64,000 nt of DNA from Darksidea phi (taxonomy: Eukaryota > Ascomycota > Dothideomycetes > Pleosporales > Lentitheciaceae), in NCBI GenBank assembly GCA_030770425.1, contig JASJFT010000042.1, positions 215,613-279,612 of the forward strand, given 5' to 3'. The notes beneath the pieces were generated by a model that ran no database searches, was not told the DNA's origin, and saw only the letters and a program-made list of their open reading frames with translations. Of this stretch, positions 37,201 to 49,494 are shown in pieces. The translations under genes were made by a program, and so were the position numbers. The first letter of the stretch is position 1; each line of letters opens with the position of its first letter.

Positions 37201-38957
37201 AGATGGATTGGTGTCGAATGGCAGTTGTCAATGCGGAAACCCTGGAAATACTTGGCCATCAGCCTTGTATATCTTGCCATGTGATCCCATAGGTAGGGAT
37301 TGTCCTGCGGGCCGTCTCCATAGCGAAGTTTCACGCAGTCACCCCAGACGATGACTTCCCGTCTCAAGTAAGCGCGGGATTTCGGGCCGGCGTTGTCCCT
37401 CATCGCATCGGCAGCCCAGACCCAGCCGTTGTTGACCAGGGCGAGTGCCTCTAGATTGTGTTTCTTGGTGGTCTCGTTGAGTGGCAGACGCGTAAAGTAG
37501 GGCTCGATAAGCGGGCTCTGTTCTGTAATCTCACCCAACTTGGGACCATGGTCGTCCAAGCGGACATACTTGATTCGGTTGAAGAGCTGTTCCATTGCCT
37601 CTGCGGAGTCTGCGTCGTACTCGCGGTAGAAGGGTAGGTTGACATCCTCGAGAATGCGATGAATGGCGCCATGAGCTGCCCTCTGATCGGGAGCACTGCT
37701 GGTCCTAGTGTCGAATCGCCCGAAAAGCGCCGTGAGCAGGGCGGCGCCGGTGGATGGATCAATCCGGCGCTGGAAGCGTTGACCAAGAGTATCTCCGCCG
37801 CAAAGGGCATGTTCCACAAGCCAATCAGCCTTTTGCTTCAGAGACCACTCCTTGACTGCATCAAGACCTCGGAGGCCAGCCTCACTAAAGCTACCCTCGG
37901 GGAAGTTGACTTGGCCAGCAACCCAAGCTTCCGTGATAGCGTTCGTATCCCGTTCCACGTCGATCACGTAGAACTCCCAGAGCTTGCTTTCGCCGAGCAC
38001 CCGTTTCTTGATGCCATCCATGATCTTTAGCAAATCATGGGTGCTGTTGATAATTGTAGGCAGTCCTAGAGACTTCAGGTCTCGGCCGAACTGGAGTAGC
38101 GCTGTGTCGAGCACAAGCGCGGGCCGCAACCAGGGCGCCGTGTCGACGTTATAGCCCGCCTCCGGATGCGCCTCGAGCCACTTGCTGTTATTGGCAGTAT
38201 GGTTCCACACAACGTCGGTCATGGCAAGCATATTGTATTCGGATTGCATCTTCTTTACGAGGCGAGCCACATCCTGCTCACCATTAGGGAAAGCGCTGTT
38301 GTCAAACTGAAGCTGGTCGTAGATGCTGTACGGCGAATTGGAGACGCCGCGGACCATCAACGGCGTAAAATGTACCATGTTGTAGCCGCGCTGGCTGATG
38401 CCCCGCAGATGGTTGTCCCAATCCGTGGGGTAGCTGCCCATGAACTTGGAGAGCACCGAAAAGACGATGATGGACGCAATGGGTGTCTGCTGGCCCTGCA
38501 GCGTGAGCCGCGGGCAGACATCGATGTAATATTTGGGTGTTTGCGTGGGCGTTGTCGGCGCGACATCGGTGAATGACCATTGGGGCAGCGGCGTGTAGGT
38601 GGTATAGAAGGAGTAGGCATTAGCCTCGTGGATGGGAATGTCGATTTCGGTGCGGCCATTGAAGTCGGGCTTGAGCCTATGGCAAGGGTCAATCCGTGTT
38701 CTACGCGTAGAGTGGAAGGGTGATGCTTACTTGTACTCGCGGTAGTGGTCGCGCTTAAACCTCTCGCCCTTGGCGGGGATGTTCACCCAGAGGCTCCCTT
38801 GCCGGCATATGGAGCTGGCGCCCTCAATTTGGAATCGGACAACGTAGCTAGGGTCTGATGGGGGAGGTAGGTAGATGTATTGTCCAGCGACGTCCGGAGC
38901 GCCATTGTCGGTCAATGGCAGCAGGTAGACAGCCTGTGTTCGCTGTGCCGTAGGCAT
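34251..38957 (-). CDS. GDB1: glycogen debranching enzyme
   Basis: Exons 38731-38957 and 34251-38676, one 54-nt intron, 1550 residues, the normal length of eukaryotic debranching enzymes. The N-terminal beta-sandwich region is followed by the GH13-type 4-alpha-glucanotransferase domain (MGSYPTDWDNHL, GYNMVHFTPL, DVVWNHTANNS, FQGFRIDNCHSTP with the catalytic Asp, FVCAELFSGSEEMD with the acid/base Glu, MDCTHDNETP) and the C-terminal GH133 amylo-alpha-1,6-glucosidase domain (HFAYDWARCWGRDICIS, GNQFNCGTWMDKMGES, LRPNFPVAM). It moves maltotriosyl units and removes the alpha-1,6 branch stub in cytosolic glycogen breakdown. I start at the ATG at 38957 (MPTAQRTQAVYLL); there is no earlier in-frame ATG. 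Confidence 0.97.
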
Positions 38958-39820
38958 GTTGGTGCGGTTGAGCAATGCGGTAAACTGGCTTGTAAACAAT
39001 GGCGATGTGTGTAAAAGATTGCCAGAGGATGGTGTAAGGATAGGCGTGCAGGATACGAGGGTTGTGAAGAAAAGAAGAGACCGAACAAGCGATGGGGCAC
39101 TATATAAACCGCGTCAAGAGCAGGCAAGAGGGGAGGGCGCACTTGCCCGCGGCTCTCTGAGCGATGAGATCGTGAAGGTGCTGATCAGCAGCGGGAGAGC
39201 AGCACACGGCGACGCGGGTCAGGAACCACCGGACGACGTCATGTCGGCCAGGGTAGGCACTACCGACGAGGGGTCCGCCGTGTTTTTCTGCTGAATGCAA
39301 GCCCAGCCGAGCTAATGCACCTTTTTGAAAAAATGCACACCGTCCTGCAAGACTACCGCATACACTCCTTCTGCGCTTTCATATTTCATACTGATTATCG
39401 TACAATGGCTCTCAATCCCTCTCGCCTTGATTTTCGCTTCCTAACAATGACGCCAATGCTGTAGCATGCAAGCCCTGCCAAATCATGCGCAACCGAACTC
39501 CGCCGCTGGATAACTGAGATGACTACAGATGCAGCCACAAGCCCAAAGAGTCGAAACCGGGTATCGCGACGTCGTGGCTGCAAGATGAAACCCAAACATA
39601 CCAAAGTGAAGAGCAAAATCCAACCCCATTATCATCCAATGCACATACTACTTCCGCCGAAACTGCAACGAGGGTGGGGGTACAGAGCTGGCAAACCCCA
39701 TCTGGGAAGGTACCAGTGCCTGTTGTCTCAACTAGATACCGCACTCTCTTGCGGATTGCGACGTAGGTTGTACGGCCGAGTCGCGTACGGCTCACTTCGT
39801 CGTCGTTCCATTACAGTTCG
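38958..39820. other. intergenic, debranching-enzyme promoter side
   Basis: 863 bases between the debranching-enzyme start and the RhoGAP stop. Open frames here overlap one another and have no domain features. No repeat or RNA gene found. Confidence 0.45.
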
Positions 39821-42020
39821 TCAAAATTTAATCGAGAATGGCGAGCTTGGCGGGTTGCTCAGGTCTAGTCGAAATTGATTCTCAGAGGGCCCGCGGCTAT
39901 GCTGGGCCTGCGTGGGCGTTGCGCTGTTATCGTCGTCATCCATTTTCTCCGCTGTTATAGTGGGCGGTGCACGCTTGGGTGTCCCGTGTGTATTGAACGT
40001 TTCACGGCTATCCGCTGAAGAAAGCGTGGCCCGCTCTGTAGACGCGTCGCGTTCACTACGTTTTGAGCTGATCGACTTCTCGGAAGCAAGGAGAGACGGG
40101 TTCGGTGGAGTAATGCGGCCCGAGGCCAGACTCCGGTCCGAGGATACGCCTCGTGTAGAGGGCTTGATTCGGTCCGCAGAATTGCTTCGCGCTGAGGATG
40201 GCTTGAAGCCGTCTCCTAGATATCCCGAAGACTGTGAGCCTTTGACCTTCCCAGAGCTGTGGCCATTGCGGGAAGGGGTGGGTCGGGGGGTCTCCAGGCC
40301 TTCTAGCAACTTCACCTCTTCCGCTAAATACTCCTTTTCAGTCCAACATCCCTGCCAGCAATTGCGCCAATCCAATATCAAAAACTGGAAACAGAATGCA
40401 TCAATTTTGATCGCCGGCTGGAAGCAAATGCACAGATTGTTGTAGTTCATCTTGTTGAACTCTGAGCACGAGTGTAGCAGGCTGATGTGGCAGGTGATAG
40501 CAAAAAGGAGGTAGTAGTTGAAGGGTGGTAGCCTGGACAGCTCATCTTTTAACATTTGAGGGGTCGCTTTAGCACCCTGGCATTCTTGCTGGATCCGCGT
40601 TTGGATTGCTTTGGGGAAAATTTCGTCCGGAAGCTGTCGCAGCCAGTTCTTGAACAACGAGCCGATAACGTTAGGGTCATTGAGATTATCATCTGCGATC
40701 AAATCGATGTCACGATCTGGAAAGTGTTAGTCACAAGGTGAATGCTTTTTGAGTTGGAAGTCATACCTCTATCGAACTTCTGCTCGTAATACCTGACCTG
40801 GTGGGCAGCACCAGGCACACGGTACAAGCCTTCTTCTTCACAACCTCTCATGTTCAAATAACTGCAGACCACTTGTTAGCTCTCTGATTTAGCGTTGCTC
40901 GATAGGAAGAAAACGCACTCTATGCAACGCCAGGGAAGTGCCGGCATCCAAAACTCTGTCTTGTCCTTGGAGTCCTCTAGTCGGTTGGATATTCTTGTCA
41001 GCCGCGTCTGTTCAACCAAGGGCTTATGGATGATCTTGAACTGATAGGGCTCTTTCGGAACCTGCAACTCCCGTTCGTGATTGCTGGAGCTGCGCCCCAG
41101 CTTTCCGAATATACCTTTCCGAGCAGAATCTATCTTCTCTCCCATCTTCCGCGCCCCTGATCCAATGTTGGACATCAGTTGAGCGCCGCGGTTGTCGTTG
41201 TATGAGCCCGAGGCTAGGGAGCCCTGCTCGGTCCTGTCTCTGCGCATCAATTGGTCGTCATCGCCTCGGTGAGCATGCTGGCTCGTATCGTGACGATCTG
41301 CCGAGTGTGTTCGTAGCTTGCCGAACGCTATGTTCCCACGCCAGGACTTGTCCTTCTCTAACGGCGCAGTCTTCAAAGGCACGCCATCACCATTGTGGGT
41401 CCATGTGGCAGTCGGGTCGGGCGAGAGTGTAGGAGGCTGGGCTTTGTTCAACTTCGCGCGCCCGCCCTCTTCGGTTTTGATGGATTTGGAGCGCGAGAGC
41501 ATGCCACTCTGCTTTTTAGGTTTTGGATCGCCGCGTTTCGATGTTTCCGAGCTGTGATCTGCCGTTTCGCTGCGTGCAAAGCCAGCCGCGTCCGGTCGAT
41601 TGTCTGCGCTAATTAGTGCGTGCCCTCAGACCCAAGCCAGGATAGGTGGCCCTTACCGTCGGAATTTGGCGTATGTACCGGACGGCTTAAGTCTGGCGTT
41701 GACCCTCCAGCGCGGCCGTTGGCGTAGAGTGTGCTATGTGCGTCAGAGTTCTGACGACTGGACTTGTCCGGACTTGCTAAGCGCGAAGAAGACTTGTTGG
41801 CGGCGAAGTTGGAGAAGATGCTTTTCGAGTCTTTGCGCAGCTTAGGTGACGCCGGTGACCGTGGCGTGTCGTGAAAGGGTGCATTTGGCATGGGAAGGTC
41901 CGCGTCGCCGCCGTTGACGGCGTTTGGTGACGTGGGGCTCAAGGGCCTCATCGGGGAAGGTGCGCTCTCCTTGCCGCCCTTTGACCGCATGGCCAAAGAC
42001 AGAGAAGAAGACTTGGGCAT
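39821..42020 (-). CDS. RhoGAP-domain GTPase-activating protein
   Basis: Exons 41657-42020, 40919-41603, 40767-40861 and 39821-40716 give 679 residues. The first ~310 residues are Ser/Pro-rich and basic, probably disordered. The RhoGAP domain runs from about 330 to 520: PWRCIDYLNMRGCEEEGLYRVPG contains the catalytic arginine finger (GLYRVPG), then LFKNWLRQLPDEIFP, the FNYYLLFAITCHISLL helix and NKMNYNNLCICFQPAI. The C-terminal ~150 residues are again Ser-rich. It should accelerate GTP hydrolysis on Rho-family GTPases such as Cdc42 or Rho1 and thereby affect polarity or wall growth; which GTPase is not readable. No PH, LIM or C1 domain is visible, which sets it apart from Bem3- and Rga-type GAPs. 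Confidence 0.92.
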
Positions 42021-43497
42021 CTTTCTCAGAGGCTTTCTTGGCGTTTCCGAGGGCTACTGATATCTTAGCACAGCTGTACCACAGAGCAGCGCCGTCTCTT
42101 CCTCCCGGCCCCCGTGTCTGTCGGCGGGCGAAATACCTCAATAAAAGTGTGCAGGAGGAGCGCCTCGATCTGAGGGCAGGTTAGGGGGCCCTCGAACCGA
42201 CCGGGGGAGCGGTATGTCGGTGGTGGGGGCGGAGGTATTATTAGTGCGGGCACATGAGGCGGAGGTTGGTTTGGAGGGTGATGGAGCGCGCGTGTGCGGT
42301 GGTGGGAACTGAGTCTGCTCATGGCTGTCAGCGTGGGAAGAGCATAGTGCGCGGCGGGTTTTCGGGACGCAGAGTATTAGAAGCGCAGGCGGGTAGTACG
42401 AACCGTGGCAACCCTGCGGGAGTGGAGTTGATCCCTTCACAGCGCCCTCTGCAGGAGCTCACCGATGCGTGGGCGGCGAGGAGTCGAACCTGAGGCCCTG
42501 GGCGGAGCTGGACGGGCTGCTGTGGTGCAGGAGGCCGTTGTTGGACCGGCCGCCGCGCTCGTGCGACCTGTGACTGCCCGAGATGTGCGCCGGCCGTGTA
42601 TTCGACGCAGCGGCGGTTATTGAGGATGGTGGACGAAGCTGCGCGCTCGATATGTTAGCCTCGCTGGGGACGTGAAAGGAGCGCTGCCATAGCCGACCTG
42701 CTGTACAACATTGACCTGGCACGGCGTTGAAACAAAGGAGGGGGGCAGACCGCTCGACGCCGGCGCTGGCGTAGAGCAACACTCACCCGGGGGGGCCGCA
42801 ACAAGGAATCCGCGTCTGCTGGATTCGGGAGCGGACAAAGAGGCGTGGGCCCGTAGCTGCTGCTGCTGCTAGGTATATGCCCAGTGGTCCGGCGCAGGCG
42901 GTTCGACAGCGGTGCCAGTCTCCTGGAGGAGCTAGTGAGGGCTGATGGGCTGGTGGTTGACGGTGTCAGTGGGCGGGCCGTCGAGGGAACTCGTCGCGGA
43001 GGGGGCAGCGGGTCGTGAAGCGTGCGAGCAGCGCCGTCGACGTGAAGGCGAGAACTGAGGATGTCGAGTGCAGGCCCTGGTGGAGTAATTCCGTGTGCGG
43101 GACAGCCAACGAAGCGCACCCTTGACTGACATGTACGCACGAGCCCAGGGCAGGTTGGAGCAGATGGCTTGAGGCTTGAGACTTGAGGCTTGAGGCTTGA
43201 GGCGGCCGTTTGCGCCAGGCACGCGTCGCTATTCTATTTTAGTCGGGCTCGGCAGCCCGAGTGCGCCAGCATCGCTCAGTCGCTCAACCTCACGCCCTCG
43301 GCATTGCAGGCGCCTGCAGCGGGACATTCGGCGGCTGATGAGGACCTGCCAAGCTCCCTGAGCATCCATTGATCGTTTCAGGCTTCGCTCCAGCCTCGTC
43401 GAACAGCCGAAACTCAGCACTCTATGCGAACCTCTGCCCTCTGCGTCTCCACGGCAGCACCGCAGCAGCGCACTACCGCAGTACCGCAGCCCCAGAC
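42021..43497. promoter_or_regulatory. long GC-rich divergent intergenic region
   Basis: About 1.5 kb between the divergent RhoGAP and BET2 starts. Many overlapping open frames exist on both strands because the DNA is GC-rich; none shows a domain. It contains a GGCTTGA 7-mer array at 43167-43203. Long 5' UTRs or upstream non-coding exons of either gene could lie here. Confidence 0.45.
43167..43203. repeat. heptamer array (GGCTTGA)n
   Basis: About five tandem copies of GGCTTGA with one variant (GACTTGA). Confidence 0.8.
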
Positions 43498-44619
43498 ATG
43501 GCCCTCGTCTCTGGGCCCGGCCGCGCCATGGCCGCCATGCTTGCCGAGATGCAGCTGTACGTGGACAAGCACGTCCGCTATATCCAGAGCCTCGACACCG
43601 TGCGTCTGCCTGGCAGCATCGAAGATGCCTACTCGCCTGCATTCTAACCAGCACAGCGCAAAGACGAGCTCGACTACTGGCTCACAGAGCACCTACGACT
43701 CAACGGACTGTATTGGGGACTGACCGCCCTGCATCTGCTGGGACAGCCGGATGCCCTCCCACGTGCAGAGGTTCTGGAATTCGTCTTTGCGTGCCTGCAT
43801 GAGAGCGGCGGCTTCGGCGCTGCTCCGGGTCATGATGCACACATGCTGTACACTGTCAGCGGTGTCCAGATCCTAGCGACTCTCGATGCCTTTGACGAGC
43901 TCGAGACGCGCATGAAGGGGGGGCGCCAGAGGATCGGACAGTGTATGTTTGTTTCACGGAGCTTGCCATATCCCTATGCTTATGGCTTGCAGTCATTGCG
44001 AATCTCCAGGATCCTGAGACGGGGACATTTGCAGGCGACGAGTGGGGAGAGCAGGACACGCGGTTCCTATACGGGGCGCTGAATGCTCTCTCCCTAATGG
44101 GGCTGCTTGATTTGGTCGATGTAGACAAGGCTGTGCACCACGTCCAGTCGTGCGCCAATTTTGACGGCGCATATGGCACCAGCCCCGGCGCGGAGTCTCA
44201 CTCCGGACAGGTCTTCACCTGTCTGGGTGCCCTGACTATTGCGGGGAGACTTGACCTCGTGAACCAGGAGAAGCTAGGCGCTTGGCTCAGTGAGCGCCAG
44301 CTCAAGAATGGCGGTCTGAACGGAAGACCGGAGAAGAAAGAGGATGTTTGCTACAGCTGGTGGGTCATGAGCAGCCTGGCCATGCTAAACAAGCTGCACT
44401 GGATAGACAGGGAGAAGCTAACTTCCTTCATTCTGCAGTGTCAGGTAGGTGCACGTCACAATGGTCGACATCAACATCTACTCATGTGTGCAGGATCCGG
44501 AGTTGGGAGGGCTTGCAGACCGCCCAGGCGATATGGTAGACGTTTTCCACACTGTCTTCGGGATCGCAGGGCTCAGCCTACTGAAGTACCCCGGGCTTGC
44601 AGAGGTAGACCCGGTGTAG
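43498..44619 (+). CDS. BET2: Rab geranylgeranyltransferase (type II) beta subunit
   Basis: Exons 43498-43599, 43657-43942, 43993-44444 and 44494-44619 encode 321 residues, the usual size. The protein is built of prenyltransferase beta repeats: [57 protein letters not shown] and [19 protein letters not shown]. The zinc ligands are visible as Asp and Cys in EDVCYSWW and His in [13 protein letters not shown]. With the alpha subunit Bet4 and Rab escort protein it adds geranylgeranyl groups to Rab GTPases such as Ypt1 and Sec4. Several in-frame Met codons follow the chosen ATG, so the true start could be a few residues downstream ([15 protein letters not shown]). It diverges from the RhoGAP gene. 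Confidence 0.94.
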
Positions 44620-45466
44620 TAGGTCGCTATCGCGCTCTTCCCGGCAGATACTGACTTAGAGCACAGTTGCATGCCTCGCGAGGTGACCCGGCGCTGCTTG
44701 GGGAAGTGATCACGCGTCGCCAGTGGCTATATGGAACAGATAACAATGCTGTATATGATAGTTCCATTCATCTAGGACGACACGAACCATGATACCAGTG
44801 TTGCAGTGTGATGGTGCTCATAGTGATGTGAGCCATTGCTGTGACTACATCCTACCTACACCCGACCGAGGTGCTGGTCTTCAGTACGCACCATTTGAGC
44901 GCGTTTCCTATAGATGACTGTGTAGGTGAGGCTGCTGAACTGTCTTTAGCTGGCAACCGTGGAATGCCTCCCCAGTACCAGCTCGTCAGATGTAGGGCCG
45001 GTGTAACTCCCCCATCATGCTTCTTACCTGTACACTATTCTCTGGCTATCTAATACCTCCGCCTCCCCCAATGAGGCGTGAGATACAAAGCCAGAGGACA
45101 ACGACGGTGCTGCCCGTTTCGCCGCCGAGGCCTTTTCCCACGTGGTCCGGCTTGGAACGGACACCTACAAATTTCTTCTTTCTGCCTCATTGCATGCCTC
45201 TTTCCTTCTTCTCCCCGCAAACAGCCAATTGCATCTTCTGCCTGCTTCGTGCTTTCGTCCGTCAACAATGCTGCTGCAGACACGGAAGTGACTCGGCGGT
45301 CTAGCTATCTTATCAATCGATTGCTTGCTCGTCTCTCGCCGCCTCTTCTCCTTCTCCACCGCCCAGTCCGCTCCTTTCACCTCGTCCTCTTTTCCACCAA
45401 CTGCGGTGCGAGGACAGCGCTTTCACTCTGCTGATCTCATTCACGCTCCTTACCTCACAGCTGCAA
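44620..45466. other. intergenic
   Basis: Between BET2 and the zinc-finger gene, same strand. Pyrimidine-rich tracts from about 45110 to 45430 look like a long 5' leader. No gene found. Confidence 0.45.
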
Positions 45467-46949
45467 ATGGCGGCCAACATTCCGCTGCACTGCAACATTT
45501 GCCCGCGCAAGCCAAACTTCAGCGATGTGTCTCACCTACTCACTCACGTTGCCAGCAAGGGCCATCTTTCCAACTACTACAAGGTCAAAGTTCGTTCGAG
45601 CAGTGAAGACGCGTCTCGCCGTCTAATTGAGACATACGACCGGTGGTATGCCGAATGGAACGTCGAAGAGCTCATGTCGGAGCGGATGAGCCAGAAGGAC
45701 AAACGCCGCTCACGGACGAGACCTGCTGGTACTATCTTTACCTCCCCGGACAGGGGACTGTTACTGACTTCACCCTGCTGCAGCCCGTGCCTTGCCGGCA
45801 CCCAAGATTGAAGCCCCGCGGCCTACCCGCCCCCGGAATGCCGTCGGCAACCTCCTCGATCCTCGCCTGTCTGAACACCAGCTGATCAAGGTCGAGCACG
45901 CCATCACGCCCACACCAACTCCCCGGCCGGGGCCCGTCCTCCGCCACCGGACCTTCGCCCCTCACATGCAATACTGGCCGAACGAGTCCCGGGCTAGCTC
46001 CCGCAGTTACACCAATCCGGACTACGAGACGTCCAGTGAATACTCGGACCCAAGCGAGCGGAGGCGGTACCGTTATACTGTAGAGGATTCCTGTGCCATT
46101 GAGGATGACCCTGCCGAAGCAGCCACGGCAGACCCCATGGCGGTAAGCGAGTGCACCAAACTTAAAGGCGTCTACTGGCCCGGCATGGACATCTTCGACT
46201 CTGCCACACCCGAGATGCGGCGCAAACGGAACCAAAAGAAAGATAGCTCTGTCGTTGAACAACTAGAGCTTAATTCCCAGGAAGTCGAGCCAACGGAGCT
46301 CATCTTTACTCCGACAGGCTCCTTCAAGCGCCAGCGGAGGATCTCAAGCTCTGTCTACGATGATGAAGAAGATAGCCCGATCAAGGCTGAAAGCCCAAGG
46401 CTGGTGTTGACGCGACCGGCGTTGGCTAACATGGATGTCAATGTCCCTCGTCGCTCTCGCCAGATTACTCGGCCCGCTCAACACATTTCGTACTCGGCAC
46501 GTCACGATTATGATGACGATCACAGCCGTTCTGACTTTAGCTACGGTTATGGCGACCGCGCGCCCAAGCGGAAGCGAGCGTTTGACGTCTATCAGGACGA
46601 CGACGTTCCTTTCTCCCAGCCCTCGGCATTTAACTACCTTACCGCTGGATTGCATCGTCAACCGTCACCAACGCCGGCTCCCACCATGTCTACGTACAAA
46701 ACCTTTGGCAATCCATTTCCATACGAGAACAAGGAGAATGTGCTCCCTGCGCTTCATCCGCCAGGCTACGAGCACCATCACGCCCATCAACCCTCCAGCT
46801 ACTATCACACGTACGCCTATGGTATCGGCCAAGAACAACATGCCCTCCAGTATAACAACCTGTACATGAACAGCGCATACCAGCAACAAAACCAGGAGGA
46901 TGACGATAATCGCACCATCACAGCCCCTCCATCGCCATCTACGGGCTAG
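45467..46949 (+). CDS. C2H2 zinc-finger protein with long disordered tail
   Basis: Exons 45467-45728 and 45784-46949, 475 residues. The N-terminus carries a single finger, CNICPRKPNFSDVSHLLTH..KGH, spaced like the matrin/U1-type C2H2 finger used for RNA or DNA binding. A helical segment (DASRRLIETYDRWYAEWNVEEL) follows. The remainder is rich in Pro, Ser, Tyr and charged residues, with a basic PKRKRAFD patch that could be a nuclear-localisation signal, a KENVLP box resembling a destruction-type KEN motif, and a Tyr/His/Gln-rich C-terminus. Proteins with this layout occur widely in filamentous ascomycetes but I cannot name a function. The KEN motif may be coincidence. Confidence 0.85.
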
Positions 46950-47727
46950 ACACGTGTGTCTCAGTAACTTACCATTTCAGCGACGACCGATGACCTTTTC
47001 TGTACCGTGTATGAGACGGCAGCCTGTCTCTCTCTACTAGCGGCATTCTGCCGCACTGCAAGAATACCCAACTGTCGACTTTCGCTTCACGTCTTGGTTT
47101 ACGATTCACTTTCAGCAAGCGAGACGACATCTATGTGTACACACATGACTTTCCTGTGTTTCGGTTTTGGGATCCTACATGACTTATGATTACGGCATAA
47201 GTTACGACTGACGATATTCGAAATGAATGAACATGTGATATTCGAACAGCTTGACGTTTACAGCGGCCCGTGGGTCAGCTGTAGCTCGTTGGCTTTATGA
47301 GTAAGGCAAGCTCTTTGTCGTCAGTTAGTTTGTAGCATGGATGGCGAGGACATGCTGAGGACATGCTGGGGACATGATGGGGGCTTGTACAGTATGATTC
47401 TCTGCGATCTGTATGTTTTATCCGAGATGTTTCGGTAGAGAAATGTTCTTGCGAAACGTTTAAAGTGATGCGGTGACGTGTTGCGATAGGACGACTCCTA
47501 ACGAGACTAAATCTGGGGTTCCATGGTCACAGGGACGTTAGCGTGGGTTGACAGGCGAGGGGTAAAAGTCTATTTGTAATGGCAAGCAGGCTCAAGCGCG
47601 CCTTCTATGGGTTATCATGAGTAGATCCTCTAACTTCTCCAACTCAAAAATCAATCATATTTGCAACAGCAAACGCCTCTTTCCAGTTTCCTCGACTCCT
47701 GGAGCACTAATCTCACACCACATCACC
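46950..47727. other. intergenic, convergent 3' regions
   Basis: Between two convergent stops. A short GAGGACATGCT-type repeat (three imperfect copies) lies near 47346-47380. Nothing else recognised. Confidence 0.45.
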
Positions 47728-48796
47728 CTACGCTGCCTTCTCAGCCAGCTTCTTCTCCGTCTTCGACTCCTCATCCTCAATCCCGTTGACAGTCCGGTAA
47801 AGCCATCTTAACGCGCTGCCCACACACCACATGGTGATTCCACTTGCTGCAAACAGTCCGACTCTCTGGGATGTCGATAGCATGGCGAAGATAGGGTAGG
47901 GATAGAAGCCGTTACGGGAGTAGCAGAGCTCTATCCAGCACCAGTAAAGGAAGGCGATGGAGGTACTAGTTAGCAGGGTGAGCATTGAGGCGCGTGGGTT
48001 TATCGGAGTTGTTGGCCATGGGGGCGAGAGGAAGAGACTATCGAAGGTTAAAAACAGGGTTGGAGAGAGATGGAAGCCGATATCTGCCGATAGTGGGGGC
48101 TTTGGTAGATCTGGGGGAATGACGAGTCTTTCGTCAATCTTCCTTTGTGTCAGTAGACTCTCTGCAAACGGATCAAGGCAAGCGTACGGCCCGTAGACCC
48201 CAGTACAAGATGCTGATGACAATCTCTATCGGCGCAGCTACAAGAGCAAGATAGTTCTTCGCAGTAAAAAGCGTAGGCGAATTCGTCATGTCGGCCAGCA
48301 GACCGCATGTGAAGCACATCGTTGAAATTGAAATACCGACGATTGTGAGGTACTGGAGGTGCCATCCGAAGGACTCGTTCTGTATGATTATGTAAGTTTA
48401 GGGGTTACGTTAAATGGCTAATGTAGGGGCATCTCGTAGGATGTAGCCTGGTAAAGCTCTACGCGGTATCCATTCATACCTCAACGGGGAAGCGCTGAAA
48501 GCTGGACTTACAATCACATTTGGATTGTCGACCAAGCTGGGTAATGACATCAGCATTCGCTCATATTTGAAGAAGTTTTGAAAGGAAAAATCCCTTACAA
48601 TTTGAAAGACTTGTAGAAACTAATAAGGCCTAGTAGCTAAAATCGTGCCAGTTAGCTCGACTGTACGTTGAACGACTGTATGTTGGATGTTACACCATGG
48701 TCGTACATGCAGAGCACCTGAAACGCCTTTCGAGGGAGAATTGAGCCGCTGGAGTTGATGCCGCTTCAGCTCCGCAGCTATTTGAGATCCACTCAT
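47728..48796 (-). CDS. AIG1/FAR-17a family integral membrane protein
   Basis: Exons 48718-48796, 48599-48629, 48512-48536, 48188-48379 and 47728-48138 give 245 residues. The spliced start reads HQLQRLNSPSKGVSGLISFYKSFKFLVDNPNVINESFGWHLQYLTIVGI, which fits the first two membrane segments of the FAR-17a/AIG1-like family; four further hydrophobic segments follow (MCFTCGLLADM, YLALVAAPIEIVISILYW, LTSTSIAFLYWCWIEL, VGLFAASGITMWCVG). Mammalian members hydrolyse fatty-acid esters of hydroxy fatty acids using a Thr and a His. Candidate residues exist here but I cannot assign them with confidence. The C-terminal KTEKKLAEKAA is polar. Exons 2 and 3 are only 31 and 25 nt. Confidence 0.85.
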
Positions 48797-49494
48797 GTTG
48801 CCTGATAAGGTGTTTAAATAGTTGATTTCCAAGAGAACATGGGACGGCTCCAGATCAGCACAGGTCAGATACCGCAAAAAACCATAGAAGACAAAGTGCG
48901 ATGTACAAAACCACGTAGGCTGACGGCTCCTCGTCGCATCGTCGAAGCTGGCCCGTGCGGCGTGTTACTAAGCTATCTCCATAACCGCTGCCGACTTGGT
49001 TCAAGCTTCGCAACCTTGCCCATCGTCTCCAAGTCATGGAGTCTCCACCTCACCCCCTCCATGCTGACCAGCACATCATCTAATGCCGAGGGCCAACAAT
49101 TTGCCACGGCTCGGCTGATCGTCGGCATTCATTATCACCATCATGCTGTGACCACCAAACGTAGTAGGTAGCCAATCAGAAATTGAGTGGTTGAACTTCG
49201 GGCGCAGCTTGCCCGTGGAACTGCCTGGATTAGGCGTAGTGGGTCATGGTGGACGAGTCTAGGTTCTTCTCCACATTTGGGGTGAGGTTGGGGTTGTTCG
49301 GAAAGGCGGACGCTGTACCCGGAGGGAGATAATGGCAGAAAATATGATGGAGGGTGCTTGCGGGGCAGAAGACGCGTGTATACCCCTTCTGTTTTGTTAT
49401 ACGACGTCGTTTTCCCTTTTGCAGAGCAGTGCTTGGCAAGCGCGTTCCTACATCTCGATACAGTCCTCGTGGACCTATTCCCTCTATTGGACTC
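48797..49494. promoter_or_regulatory. divergent promoter region, AIG1-like / beta-glucosidase
   Basis: 698 bases between divergent starts. No catabolite or carbon-response motif stood out on reading. No gene found. Confidence 0.4.

Noticed and set aside
42460..42500. Possible tRNA T-arm (GGTTCGACTCC on the minus strand)
   Set aside because: The flanking bases do not pair into a T-stem and no acceptor, D or anticodon arm fits around it.
42021..43497. Several 80-160-residue open frames upstream of BET2
   Set aside because: GC-rich DNA keeps all frames open; compositions are Arg/Pro/Ser-rich and no frame connects by splicing to either neighbour.
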